Shown here: positions 22,501 through 34,309 of the stretch, in pieces
Layout of the letters: every line of letters begins with the position of its first letter
Numbering within the stretch: position 1 is the first letter of the stretch
NCBI GenBank assembly: GCA_948567375.1
Contig: OX419759.1
Location: forward strand, 1,155,303-1,219,302
Direction: 5' to 3'
Source of the DNA: Lunularia cruciata
Taxonomy: Eukaryota > Streptophyta > Marchantiopsida > Lunulariales > Lunulariaceae
Length of the DNA stretch: 64,000 bases
Made by a program: the position numbers and the translations under genes
Notes under the pieces: generated by a model
Databases searched by the model: none
What the model saw: the letters and a program-made list of their open reading frames with translations, nothing else
Told to the model about the DNA's origin: nothing

Positions 22501-23882
22501 ATACGCGAGCAGCTGTATGAGGTACACCCTCTCTGACTTGTTTGTGCACGATAAAAGGATTACAGATGAAAATTGCGCACTATTGATTAAAAGGTGAACA
22601 GTTGGATTTTGATGGACGTAGTCTACTGTCCATTTCTTAGTGAGGAGATTCTGCCATCTTAAGAAATGATGGTACATATCGTTGTGTAGTGGGACTGGAT
22701 TCCAAAGCGTGGTATGCTCTGTGCTAGTACAGATTCACCGCCATTCTGTTTTGTGAAGTTAACACCTTGATCGATGTAAGGAATAAGACTTGTAGTTTCT
22801 CGTGTTGAAGATAGCCAAACAAAATATCGCCTCTGGACGAGAAACTCGGATTAGCAAGAAAGTAAGGCGAGAGAGTGGCGTAGACTTCACCCAACCAAGG
22901 TTAAGTTTCTTTGTACTTTCTCTGAACCGTTGGAAAACGTTTTGTATATGCTTATAGACCCGAACACCCAAAATATCTTAGTTGCAATTAAGATACCAGC
23001 TGAACAAACTTACTGGATCAGTAAGTACCTTTAATAATTTGCTGATTGCGTTCTTGATTTTCTGACGTTGTGCATGCAGTGCTATGGGTACCTTGGCCGT
23101 GAATTTAATGCGACGTCCGAACAGCAAAATCAGCATCGTGAGGTACTCCAGGACACTTAAAGGGACTTGGTTGTCTTTCCAGGACACTGAAAGGGAGGGG
23201 CACGATACTTTAGACAGACCTGAGAGCAAGAATATGAAGCAGCCAGGAAGAAGAAAGAGAACCATTTTGGCCTGTCGTCGTAACAGAAGCTGTCTAGTGC
23301 CAGACTTGAGAGGACCTTTTAACTGAAGATAGAAGTTGAGTAGATTGTAGTTTTCAGTCGGAGAAAAGGCCTACTGTCCCCATGATATGTCCCCGGTCGT
23401 GAGGGCTCCACGGTAATCATCAAAGTTTGATCATTCTTCTCAGCTGATTATGGACCATTGAAGTTTCCACTTGCCAAATGCTGGTATTGTTGGCAGTGTC
23501 AATTGCCAAGATAAGGAGAGTCGTCTGAAACAACAAGGGATTATCAATGTCATGACGGGGGAGGTGGATGGTACAATCCACTAGACTATTATACTGCCCA
23601 GCACATGATTCATGAAGTCTTACGAGGAGCGCGGGTGTTTTGCTTGGCTTTGCAGTTGAGGAACTAAGTTTCTCGAGATCCCATAAACAAATTTAGCTCT
23701 TACCTTCTATCGGGGAAGATACAGTTTATGCAACGAATTGCCCTCTATCTGGTTTGACCTAAAGTGAAGTGGTGTGTAACAGGAGGAAGAACGAGTGGGA
23801 GTTGTTCGAGCCTAATGTTGAAATCTTAAGTGATCGAGAGGTAGAAGCTATCGACGCTAGAGAAGAGCGGAATGCTCGGTAA
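19585..23882 (+). CDS. BSH: SNF5/SMARCB1-type SWI/SNF core subunit (BSH)
   Basis: Ten exons join in one frame: 19585-19643, 20381-20469, 20755-20849, 21269-21340, 21623-21670, 21846-21929, 22483-22521, 22811-22899, 23080-23142 and 23783-23882, all with GT-AG introns. The product has 245 residues, matching plant BSH proteins (about 240). Visible hallmarks are SLVKFRMPTAENLIPMRLD, GRKLKDAFTW and the first SNF5 repeat (residues about 27-85), LDLRVNNTVVHDQFLWDVNN and the second repeat (about 106-165) with PEGFARGLCKDL and AIALSIREQLYE, then ASGRETRISKK. The C-terminus EVEAIDAREERNAR is typical of the plant family. SNF5 is the scaffold subunit of nuclear SWI/SNF chromatin remodellers. No stop or frameshift was found, so it looks functional. 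Exon borders are my own and untested. Confidence 0.95.
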
Positions 23883-24490
23883 CTTTACATCAAGCTCTTT
23901 CTTTCTACGAAATTTGACACCTGCTGGCTTGGCTGTTCTAGAAATCGGGAACGGTTCAACTAGTAGATTCAATATTGAATTTTTTCTTCTTTGGTTCATC
24001 GATCTTTGCAGAATAAAGAAGCGCCAAGAGGAGAAAGAAGATGCGTACAGTAGTCGGTACCTCCGGGTTTAAGTAGGTTCTTGCATAGCCGAGATTGTTT
24101 GTACAGATTGGTTAGCTGCCCAGCCTGTCGACGAATGATCAAAACAGTAGACAGCCCGAGAATAGAATCAGGAAGATAGGGTATCCAGTATCAAATGGAT
24201 ATGTTGTCATTAGATCCAACTTGAAGTTAAGATCAAGCGAACATAACCTTATGGGGCACCAGTTTACCGAGGGTAGTGAAGTGTCTTCATAACAGAAGTA
24301 GAACATTTCTGAGCTAGGAAACGGGGAATAAAGCCCATGATATTTTTGACATTCTCTGTTAGAGTGGGTCGCATACGCCGACTGAATGATATAGTCCAGT
24401 CTCCCCAAATTCCCTTGGAAAGACGTTTTGAACATGGGTTGCAATTGATAATAGTAATATGGCCATTTTCCCAGAGGCCTGTATACCATA
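23883..24490. other. BSH 3' flank, no further gene seen
   Basis: This probably contains the BSH 3' untranslated region. No frame with recognisable features lies on either strand. Confidence 0.4.
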
Positions 24491-25700
24491 GTGTTGTTTG
24501 GGAGTCCTACTTGACTCCTGAATTCATATATACACTGTATACACTTCTGCTCTCATTTACCAATATACACTGTATACTTCACCTTCACCTTAATTCACTT
24601 CACCTCTGCTTTTCCCATTGACTCGTCCCCTTCCCATGCAGCGCTGCAGTTTTCTTGCTCCACTCGCGTATAACTAACGAACCTCTGCTTGACTCTTTCT
24701 CATTGTTGTGTCCTGGACTTTCTCTCTACTAATGAATGTTTGTGATTTCAGGGATCCATCAGGTATGTCTCAATTTATTCCCTCATCTTACTCATGTGGA
24801 TTCTTTTCTGTCTGGACTGATCCTCACTATGTGGCTAAGACTCCTGCACTGACTTATGTGCCTGCACTTTTGCTAGCCCTTGCTTTCCACACTTCCACTT
24901 CGGTTCTTTTTGACATTCCCGCTCTTTTTGAGCGGCACTTTAGGGGAGCAACCGAGTTTGCCTTGGCACTCATGAGTTTTCGAGCAGAAACTCGGTATGA
25001 GGGGTACTCACAATTGCTCAGCTACTTCGGCACTGCGTGAGGCACCGATGAAGTCGCAGGTGTTTTCATGAAGGTTTACTATGGCCATCTTCTGCTTCCC
25101 TTTGCTGTTTAGCGTCTCAGGACTCAAGCATCCATAGCGCTTGTTGCGATATACTTTATATCCTGTCCTTGTTCACTTCGCTCGCGTTACCCTGTTACAC
25201 TTCGACAGGTTTCTGCAGCCACACTATCCTATAGCTCTTACATTGTTCCACTCCTCCATTCCCCAGCTAGTTCCCTCTTTATTATTTATCCTTCGCTCTT
25301 TGCCTGATTCATAGGACCTCTGGTGTATACAGTCTTCCTACCAGACTACAGCCCACGTTTTTTATTTTTATTGTACACGCACTGCTTACTGGCAGTCTTT
25401 TACATAGTGTTACCTATTTCTCGCAGTCGTTTGCATAGAGTTCTCGATTTCATGGTGGTTTACTAGTCTGTTAGCCATATGTTATTGTCAATTTGTTTCA
25501 ATTATGCGTTTGCTTCAAGTTACATTCGATGCATTCTACATTGTGGATTTCTCACTATACTAGCATTGTGAATCAAGTACATCTTGCTTACCGATCATTT
25601 ACACACTTAAATGAGTTCTGGATAACCCGTTCCCAGAACGGCTTCTGTTCTCGTATACCAATATGTCGAGGAACCGGTATCGTCCTCATGGACTGTTTAC
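24490..25700 (+). repeat. Dispersed repeat, possible LTR-type sequence
   Basis: Positions about 25490-25670 match, in inverted orientation, 63770-63960: shared blocks TTTGCTTCAAGTTAC, AATTCTGGATcACCCGTTCC-like and CTTCTGcTCTCaTcTACCAATAT-like. A further CTTCTGCTCTCATTTACCAATAT lies at 24545-24567, between two copies of ATATACACTGTATAC. A TGTTG start at about 24493 and a TATA-like ATATATAC at 24527 would suit an LTR, but I could not define both ends. A 110-codon frame at 24708-25040 shows no domain that I recognise. Confidence 0.45.
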
Positions 25701-28300
25701 TACTCCACAGACGCAGGGAACCTGGGTCTGTGCTTCATCCCCTCAAGCATTCGATATGGTCTGCTCGTAAATCTAAGGTGGCCCCGAGTACAGCAGACTC
25801 AACACCCAATTGTGATCAAGCTGTGATTGAACTATTCTGCAAGTGCTTCGGGAGCTTGTCACGTGATTCCAGCTAAGCGTAACACAGTCATTTGTCAACT
25901 ACACATGGCAGTGTACGCAAGTGGATATTTTGAGCCACAGTCGAATTTTTTGACATCGCAACCACCAATAGGACAATGTCTTGCTGATGATAACGTGTGA
26001 ATATCAAAGTTTATTCTAATCACAATATCGTCATCGGGTAACCTCGTTGACGACATGGTGACGTCCAGGAATGAAACATGAGTCGATCGAACATGGCTCA
26101 TCACACGGCATTGGACATGCAAGGTACTTCAGTATCTCGAAGAAGGTGAGGACTCCTGTGCAATGACGAAACGTCGAAGACGCGCGCGTGAATCATACTG
26201 ACGTCCAGGGACGCTTTCACAGAAGGTGGAATAGATCAGCGTTTGCGAGGTGACTTTAGGTGGGTTCAATAGCAGTACTTCACCTCTCGATGCTATAAGC
26301 CTTATATGAGTACATCGAGCATGTCGAACAGCATTGCTATGTCTATGTTTAGCCGTAGACGAGAAAGATAAGTTCACCTGTAAATCCAGCCAAAGTCTGT
26401 GCTTTACAAGTGCTGACTTTCACAGAAGGTGGAATAGATCTGCGTTTGCGAGGTGACTCTGGGTGGGTTCAATAGTAGTACTTCACCTCTTGATGCTGTA
26501 AGCTTTACATGCAAATGTGTATAAGTACATCAAGCCCTGTCCAACATTATTGCTATGTCTATGTTTAGCCGCGGACGAGAAAGATAAGTTCACTTGTAAA
26601 TCGAGCATAAGTTTGTGCTTTACAATCGTTGAAGCCGGATAGAAACATGCTCCGTGTGTGAATTCAATCTTCATAAAGACATTCATTCTGTCAGTTCCTC
26701 TTTTTATGCGCCATTCTTTTCCACTGTGCAGTTTCTCCTGGAAGCAGTAAGTACCTTACCATCTTCTGACGAGAGGAGTAACACTCTTTTACAACTTTAG
26801 TCAGTGAGAAGATACGCACATGGTTCGTCGTATATCGTTATCCACCTGATTACATTCAAAATAGCAATCCCCAGTTCTTCCCATCTATCATTCTCACTTC
26901 CCCTACAGAATCCTGAGTAGAGTGTTTGCCTGCCTGCGTATAAGAGCTACGAAATGCATTTCACCCATCTCAAATGTAGCTAGCTACAAGATATGTAAGT
27001 AGTATCGATAAGCTGGAAAATCGTTGGTACGCATCCCGAACTAAGTGCTCAATATGTCTGACGGGGACCTTCACAACAGCAGGAGTTTAAAGTATACGTG
27101 AGCTCTAGAATTCATTACGCTCTTCAGCCCAATTATGTATCGTGTGAGATAGTTGACTCAATCAAAACAGTTAAGCAGAATATTCATGGTCTACGGCCTA
27201 GACCCCAATTTATTTTAAACTATATCGGATCAACATACACTACATACACTGTCCGCGGGTTTCCAGCCTAACAGGATTGGGGTTCGTTTGGAAGTTCAAA
27301 TGTGGATCGAGCCAATTAATAATCTGGGTGTCGTTCTGCAACATGCTGCTTAGCCTTGGATGGAGAATATAGCCTGGAGTACGCGGATGCCCATATACTT
27401 GAATCTCGTGGAGATTCGAGTTGCTTTGCGCCATATTCGGTCAGCTTTTTCTAGATCTTACTGCGATTTGGCTCGAGGATTTCTTTCGACTAAAAGTGGA
27501 AGTAACAAGAGGGTAAAGCGCTTTCTTTTATTGACAGAGATGAGGTTCCACAGCTACCCGGTTGTCTGACATGAGCACACATTCCAGTTTTACTGGGGTC
27601 GGGTATATCTCCTTTCCTCCTCCGTGTCGTGGATAGATTTCTAATCTCTGAAGATCTTCATATGGTAGAGAAACAAGGTGTTGCATCTTGCATCGATGGT
27701 ACTTCACGTGAGATACCACCATTCTGATGTATAACTGCACATGTGCAAGTGGCCGACGTTACCGAGTGAATGGCCAAGACACTTGCGGAATGCCTCGAGC
27801 CAACTGTGTCCGAAATAGCACGTGTAAATCATTGGGTATATGTTCCATTGCAGACTCTTGATGATCCTACTTTGTAAAGCTCTCTTGACTTCCAGTTGAA
27901 AGTGACAAAGTATCTAAGCGAATAATTTGCAACCGGTTGACAAGTATTTGACAATTGAACCATATGTGTCAATTTGACTTCAAGCTCTCTCCTTGAACGG
28001 ATTTGTCAACATGCAGTTATAACAACTCCTCCATGATTTAACTTGGAGGTTGTGAGACATCATAGAGCATATCAAAAGTTTAATGCGAGGTGAATCGTTT
28101 GTGATGATGCTTAGATTGGAGCTGAGGTGCCCACAATGTCGATTTAAATATTGATACAAGCGACAGTCTGACTTCTCATTAATTCAGGTAACGTGTTCCT
28201 CTAAGGGTGGAGGTAACAATCGTTGCTTTCGTTGGAACATTTGGGATTAAATATTTCTAGAACGAAAAGCTAGAACTCTTTTCCTTTTTCTCCTCAAATC
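25701..28300. other. Intergenic DNA with one tandem duplication
   Basis: No gene is supported. The short ORFs on the - strand at 26129-26686 only reflect the duplicated unit at 26214-26632. The rest is unique-looking sequence. Confidence 0.4.
26214..26632. repeat. Diverged tandem duplication, about 203-bp period
   Basis: Two direct copies (26214-26416 and 26417-26632) start CTTTCACAGAAGGTGG and share CGTTTGCGAGGTGACT, TATGTCTATGTTTAGCCG and GACGAGAAAGATAAGTTCAC. They differ by transitions and a small insertion in the second copy. Function unknown. Confidence 0.85.
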
Positions 28301-30309
28301 GGGATGTAAGGATGACCGCGTAGAAAAAATGAAGGAGGGAAAAAATGAAGGAGGGGAAGACCCCATCAACCCGGACAAGGGAGAGATGAAAAAGGTAAAA
28401 TGGGGCTAAGGTCCAATAGAGTCTATATGAGAAATCTGCCCCACTGCACCTAAGATATCCGATCTAGCAAGTCGTGTGATCTACAAACAAACAAACAACG
28501 GGTGCATCCGAAGAAACATCACCTAGAGTAATTGCTCTCTTATGCATTGTACCAACCACTGTACTTTGTAGAGCAATGGACACATGCTGTCTAAAATATG
28601 CTACAAAGTATGAGAGTGAGAGTGATACCCCTGGCTCCCAACATGATAAGTTCTAGTGCACTCTCTAATAAATGTGTCAAATGTTGTGTCCAACGCTCCA
28701 TATAACTCCAAGGCTAGAGGAACAAAGAGGTGACCTCGCTGCATGCCCCTATACTTGGAGACCTTACGACCTGCTGTTGCACTTGCCGCCCATCCAAGAG
28801 GATGTGTAATCACTCTCTCCAAAACTGTATCTCATGTAGGGTTGGTAACCACGACATCAGCTATTGTCACTTGATCATCTCGAACCAAGTATAAGTCTAC
28901 TCTAACACATGTTGTCTACAAAGCATACGAACACTCCCTCCAAGCCAAGTATCCACTCTCTCGTGCCATAGCAAACACTATGTCCCTAATAGCATCATGG
29001 GTAGCTATCCTCTGTCCTCCAAAAGGACACCATGTCATATGGACCGTTGTTGCATCTAGTGTAAAACCACACTCACAAGTAAGTAATGAAGATGCAAATG
29101 GGTGGACCCAACCTAGGTGAAACCTCATTGCTATAGAGAAAGTAGCTAGTGCGAGTCGGAATGCCTAATGCACGGTCGAGCTAAGATCCAAGATCCGTCT
29201 TGGCTCTTGCCGTAGCAAGAGCAAAGACGTTCTCTAGTAACTTGAGGAATGTTCAACTAAGAGAGAATGTAGAGTATGTTCACACTGTCACTCCATCAAG
29301 GAAGACTGTAAACCTCTTGTCCACTCTGACGAATAGTGAAGCAAAAGATGGAAAGTCCTCTCGTGCATGTCGGGATAAACTATCTCTCGTTTGCCCCGCA
29401 ATAACATCTAGAGAGAAAAGGATCCATACTCCACCTCTATCACATAAGTCTCCAAGACCGGCCATCAACAATCACAAAACAAGATGAAAGTAGGGGTGCA
29501 AAGAGAGCACAACTACCCAAAAATGCTATAGGTGCAATCTCCTCCATAGATAGCAAGCCAACCTTTCCACACGAGATTGACAAAGTCATCTGTCTACGTG
29601 CCAAATCCCTTGTCACACACTCAAATGTCTATGGTCCAATAATATCACCAAGACTCCCATAATCTTCCTATCAAAGGCTACGTGATAGGAAGGACAAACT
29701 TTACGGATGAGGTAGGACGATCTACGAGCAATGTTAGAGGAGAGTATACCAAATGCCACCTACGGATCTCCTAGTAATGGAAAGTCATCCACATGGAAAA
29801 CATCCTTTGCAAGGGTAACATCTAAAAAGCGTGATAAAATCCTCGAATCCTATTGGCACTCCAAGAGCATATAATCCATCTATAGATGCGATACACTCTT
29901 CTAGAAGCTCAAGGTGAGGAGGAATACCTAAAGTGGACCATGCTCTACACTTTGACACCTTGACTCTCAAGTCTATTAGATATAACTCGATAATCAAGTG
30001 GTCAAAGGACTATCTAATTTAATATATAGAGCCTATGATATGGGTATCATTTGCCAAGCATTGAAATACACAACATGACATGACAAAAGTAATAGATAAG
30101 AGAGTTCAAAAATAAACCATGGCAAATAAAACTCCCACTAAAAGATCTCCCATATGTGTATCCGCAGGTGATTCCAAGATGGAGACTCCCCGTGTGAACA
30201 ACCGCGCTCACAGTAAAAGGAAATCGAAGAACCATCACAGAATTACACAAAAGGAATAAGATTCATAAATGATCCATCCACTTCCCTAAGCTCTCTAAAA
30301 ATAGATGCA
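28301..30309 (-). mobile_element. 5'-truncated non-LTR retrotransposon with restriction-like nuclease (copy A)
   Basis: A 2.0-kb - strand copy homologous to 52570-55710. In element sense it starts inside the RT (FRELREVDGSF region, about 30300), then a VKVSKCRAWSTLGIPPHLEL thumb-side segment (29785-29990), a CECG..HMTWC finger with GGQRIATHDAIRDIVF (about 28960-29080), a nuclease-like LYLVRDDQ..VVTNP segment, and the 3' tail with hairpin. A direct repeat CTCAAATC at 28293-28300 and 30310-30317 may be the target duplication; at 8 bp it could be chance. Frames are broken, so it is dead. Confidence 0.85.
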
Positions 30310-32629
30310 CTCAAATCTACAGTTAAACTTCTTCCCAATGCATTTTGGTAGCATTTCCGTAACCTCTAACATGAGTTTGTCGCGCGTAAGTGGTTCTCGA
30401 GTTAAAATCCATATTGACTCGGAGAAATACACAGGGGAAAGTGTCATCATTGCCACCGAACACAGTCAATTTGGCAGAGAAACGTCCTACGGCTTAATCC
30501 CTCACGTCAATCGAGCTGAAAGGGAATCGAGGTCAGTACACATGCTACTACAATACTGTTCGCGACCCACCACACATCAATGTGAGGCCCCGAGATTTAA
30601 CTTCACTCCTACAAGGCACGGACAAGCACTGCAAAAAGCCGATGGACCACGATCAAGTCGCAGTACCTGAAATGAACCTAACACACCAGGCCGCCTGTCC
30701 TAGAACACAGATCAACCTTAGGCATTGAACTAGCATTGCCCTCCGAGCTCTTTCGATCTATCTCCGTGAGGTACAGTGGTGGATATCAATTAATGGGCAG
30801 GCTCGTAATTCGGTACAGCAATGCTCATGTGTCATGTTACGACACTCCGATTTCAAGAACCAAGTGACGCAGTCAAAACCCCTGGGGCTTTCGTCAAAGC
30901 ATTATGACAGAAGCATGAGGCCCATACAAATGGATGAGAGGTGTCACTATTCAGTCGGGAAATAGAAGAAGAAGACCGGGATTCAATACAGTACAGTAAA
31001 GCTGCGTTGTTTTCGTCCTTTTTCAAGAGAAAGAAAATCCCCAATGTGTCCTATGCAGCCCCATGCTATTCACGTGATATGACTGCTCATCCCAGACTTC
31101 AACCATTCTATTGGGCCGACTAACTTGCGTTATGGTCAGTCCGTTCTAATATAAACGAGAGCTACTTTCCAGTACTTGACCATCCGCTTTCTACACAGAT
31201 GTTCTTATTCACGAAAGGAGATTAACTTTCTACTTTCTCGTCTTTTCACTTTTTGTACACGACTTAGATACTCCATCGTCGGTTGGAAGATTATCGATGA
31301 GTAACTTCACCACTTTCTTGTTCGATTGTGGGGAGCAGAGCTCAAGACACAAGCTTAGTGGAATTCCATTTCGTGTTCATGAGCATGCATAAATTGCGAA
31401 GATAACACACCAAAAACTAACGACGTTACCTGCAACTGCAACTCGTAAAAGGTTTTATGATCACACTAACACTCGTTACGGTGATTTGTTCATGTGCCTT
31501 GAGTCAAGACCTTCTCAAGCTTTAGTGTGTAAGTCTCGAAGGATTTTATTCAATGTTTACATTCCAAACTCAGATTTCATGCTTCTTGACATGGTGTGAT
31601 CAGATAAAAATATTCAAATGTTATGTCTCTTGATTGAGGACTCTATCACTCCAAGCGAACCTAAGCATCGAAATCTTCGCCGTGTGTGAAAACTGCACCT
31701 GGCTCCTTGAGAGCCAGGTGCAGTATAAAAGTATCTCTTGCTTGAATTTGGATAGTCGATACCTCTATATGTGGTCTGGTCGATATCGTGCATACGGATG
31801 AGCTCAACTCCGCTACATTCATGCTCTCTTTTCTGAGCTGAGGGACCATAATTCCATAGGTTCCAACCAGGGAAACATCCACCCACTTCCCATGGTGAGA
31901 TTATAATCAGATTAATATGAATCCGTGTTAATATGTCTTCTAGATATCTGGCCGACGAGATAGAACATGCTGCCTTTCGTTAGTTACTGTAATTTGCTTT
32001 TAGGACCTAGTACTTTCTCTTCTTGGCGATGGTGGTTTTATGTGCTCAACGTGCCAAGTACTCTGACACCTGAAGATCCTGATCATTTGCATTGTCTACG
32101 CCTAAGAAAAGTATGCATAGGCCCCTCAAATCACACCGCGAAAACTTCTAGGAAATGGCCAAGGTGTAAATCTGTTTATGCATGGTTCTTGTCCTGCATG
32201 ACTACTAAAAGACTGCTATCCTTTATTGACGCCATCATTAGCCATCAGCTTAATATTCGTTCTACACTTTTTCTAAAATAGAGACTGTAGCATAATATAC
32301 GAAGGGGTCGAAATCAAGACCTTGCACTTTGATGCTGAACTGAGAATTTAGAAAGTCAATTTGCTGAAATAGTATGGTTTTTCCTGAGTCTTTGCAATTT
32401 CCAAACACAAATAGTCGAGCATTTCCGTTCCAAATACTGTACAACACTGCCATGAGGAACAACGATAACTTATCAATAAATCCTGAAGCTCTTTCAAGTA
32501 ACTCAAACTTCTGAAATTCTAACCTTTGAGATGGATTTACTTACACTTATGGAGAATTTTCAAAACTTACGAGAATGCGTGGAGAATCCTGTAGGTCCTT
32601 AGACTAAACGCCCAAGTATATTTCACAGT
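30310..32629. other. Intergenic DNA, no gene supported
   Basis: Frames of 60-121 codons exist on both strands but show no domains, splice structure or conservation cues. One perfect hairpin lies at 31692-31724. Confidence 0.4.
31692..31724. repeat. Perfect 14-bp inverted repeat with 5-nt loop
   Basis: ACTGCACCTGGCTC (31692-31705), loop CTTGA, then GAGCCAGGTGCAGT (31711-31724). The stem is GC-rich and perfect. It could be a transcript hairpin, a transposon end pair or a terminator-like fold. No flanking gene gives it a role. Confidence 0.9.
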
Positions 32630-32697
32630 TTCTCATGTTTTATCCTTGTACATGCGGGTGTCTTCCCATCCTTCTTGTTATCCTACGCGGTCGCCTA
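32630..32697 (+). mobile_element. Short tail copy of the non-LTR element family
   Basis: It begins TTTCTCATG and contains TATCCTTGTACATGCGG, CTTCCCATCCTTCTTGTTATCC and the terminal TACGCGGTCGCC, the + orientation of the tail at 52570-52690. The hairpin part is deleted. Target duplication not found. Confidence 0.7.
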
Positions 32698-33454
32698 TTT
32701 CCTGTTTCAAAATTCTCACAATCAGCTTTCAAGAATTTAACGCGCTCACATGCTCGTAAGCTCCCAGGGTCTCACATCATGTTCTTTCCGTAGAGTAGCT
32801 GGTTCCAGGCCACCGTTGTTGTCCAGTGTTCCAGCATCCAAATGTAGCAAGTCCAACTGACACAATTGGAATCCAACCTTCCGTAGTAAATTCAAGCGAA
32901 TATACATACAGGAGCCTACCCATACGATGTGAAACACATAGGCTATTAGAATATTAGAGAAGCAACCGAGTATTTCACCTTTCACAGCAGAATACATAAG
33001 TGTTTGCGACCATTGTAGACCACAAGCAGGCACGCAATTGGTACAGAACTGGAGAAGGTCCCTTTCTAGTCCCTTTACAGCGCAGGTCCACACGGAATCG
33101 AATCTTCGCTTCGTCAACGTCTGCTGTCGCTTGTCTTCTGCCACCAAATTCATCAACAAGGGATTACAGTATCGAACAGCCAAGTGTACTGCTGTGGTGG
33201 GAACGTTCTTTTGTCTACATTAACCGCGCGCTCGTCAAAGGAGCCCATTTATGTATGAACCAAATACTGAATCTCACTGTGTCTGTTTGGATGAAGATTA
33301 CAAATTTAATATTGGGTAACTAACAATGAAAATCGATGACTATTTGGGAAATGTCTCTGAATAATTGTCCAAGAATAGATCAGACTAATGGACCACAAAT
33401 CTTTTCTGGCCTAGAGCCTTTACGTCCTTGGGTACCCTTAACTTTGTGGTCGGG

Positions 33455-33745
33455 CATATTTCTCATATCCATATTATTGGGGTTTAGCCTCATATTCTCT
33501 CTTTTGTTTTTCCCTTTGTACGACTTGATGGTCTCCCATCCTTGGTGTTTTCCTTGGCCAGGGCAGATGTCTCAGATCAATATTATTAGGGTCTAACCCC
33601 ATTTTACCTCTTTTGTCTTTCTCTTGTATGGTTTGATTGCATCTCGATATTATTGCGGCTTAACCCCATTGTACCTCTTTTGTTTTTGTCATTCTCTTTC
33701 ATGGTCGGATGGGGTCTTCCATCCTTCAGGTGGTCTACGTGATTG
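33455..33745 (+). repeat. Three tandem tail units of the non-LTR element family
   Basis: Three consecutive units (about 33466-33552, 33573-33640 and 33641-33745) each run from a TCTC..ATATTATT start through a (G)GGTTTAGCC- or GGCTTAACCCC-type hairpin half to CTTTTGT.TTTCTCTTGTA.GG. This is the same order as the tail of the 52570 element. Tandem triplication of a retroposed tail is unusual. Confidence 0.65.
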
Positions 33746-34309
33746 TCTTTCTCTCTTGGGTACCCATGTTGGGTAATTTTTATTTTAACTTATATGCGTA
33801 AAATTTAATTTAATTTAATTTCATGAGCTTGAATAAAGCTACCGGGAAGTACTTTCGTCTATAATCAGACCCTGGGACTGATTATTAGCAAGGTTACATA
33901 GGCTGATTATGGATAAGGTTACACAAGTCCCTTGGAACTGATGATGGATAAGGTTACATGGACTTTTAGAACCGATCACTGACAAAGTCGCGTTGTGCTC
34001 ATTCATCCGTCACCTTTATATAAATTTACTAGGTTATTTTACTTCTCAATACTCCTCCTCAATGAACTTTTCCCAAAAGTCCTAATTGATTACACGATAA
34101 CATGGTACTTCTCCTCAATATCGATTGTACGAAGTATCTGCTATCATATCTTTAGAATGGTCTTACTCCATGGATATTTATCTCATATTCCACTTTCTCG
34201 TTCACAGAAAGAAACTGAAACTCTATACGCTTTGTTCTTGAGTCAGATAGTAGATTTTTCATCAAAGCAAAATTTGCTTGATTATCCACCTTCAGTACAC
34301 GAGTAGGCA

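Noticed and set aside
24708-25040. 110-codon + strand frame
   Set aside because: It starts at a non-ATG codon and lies in a probable repeat; no recognisable residues.
28301-30309. 8-bp repeat CTCAAATC as a secure target duplication of copy A
   Set aside because: It fits the expected borders but is short enough to be chance, so it is reported only as possible.
32746-33183. 145-codon - strand frame with a hydrophobic centre
   Set aside because: No domain, splice context or repeat match. A frame this long can occur by chance in 64 kb. It could be revisited with transcript data.
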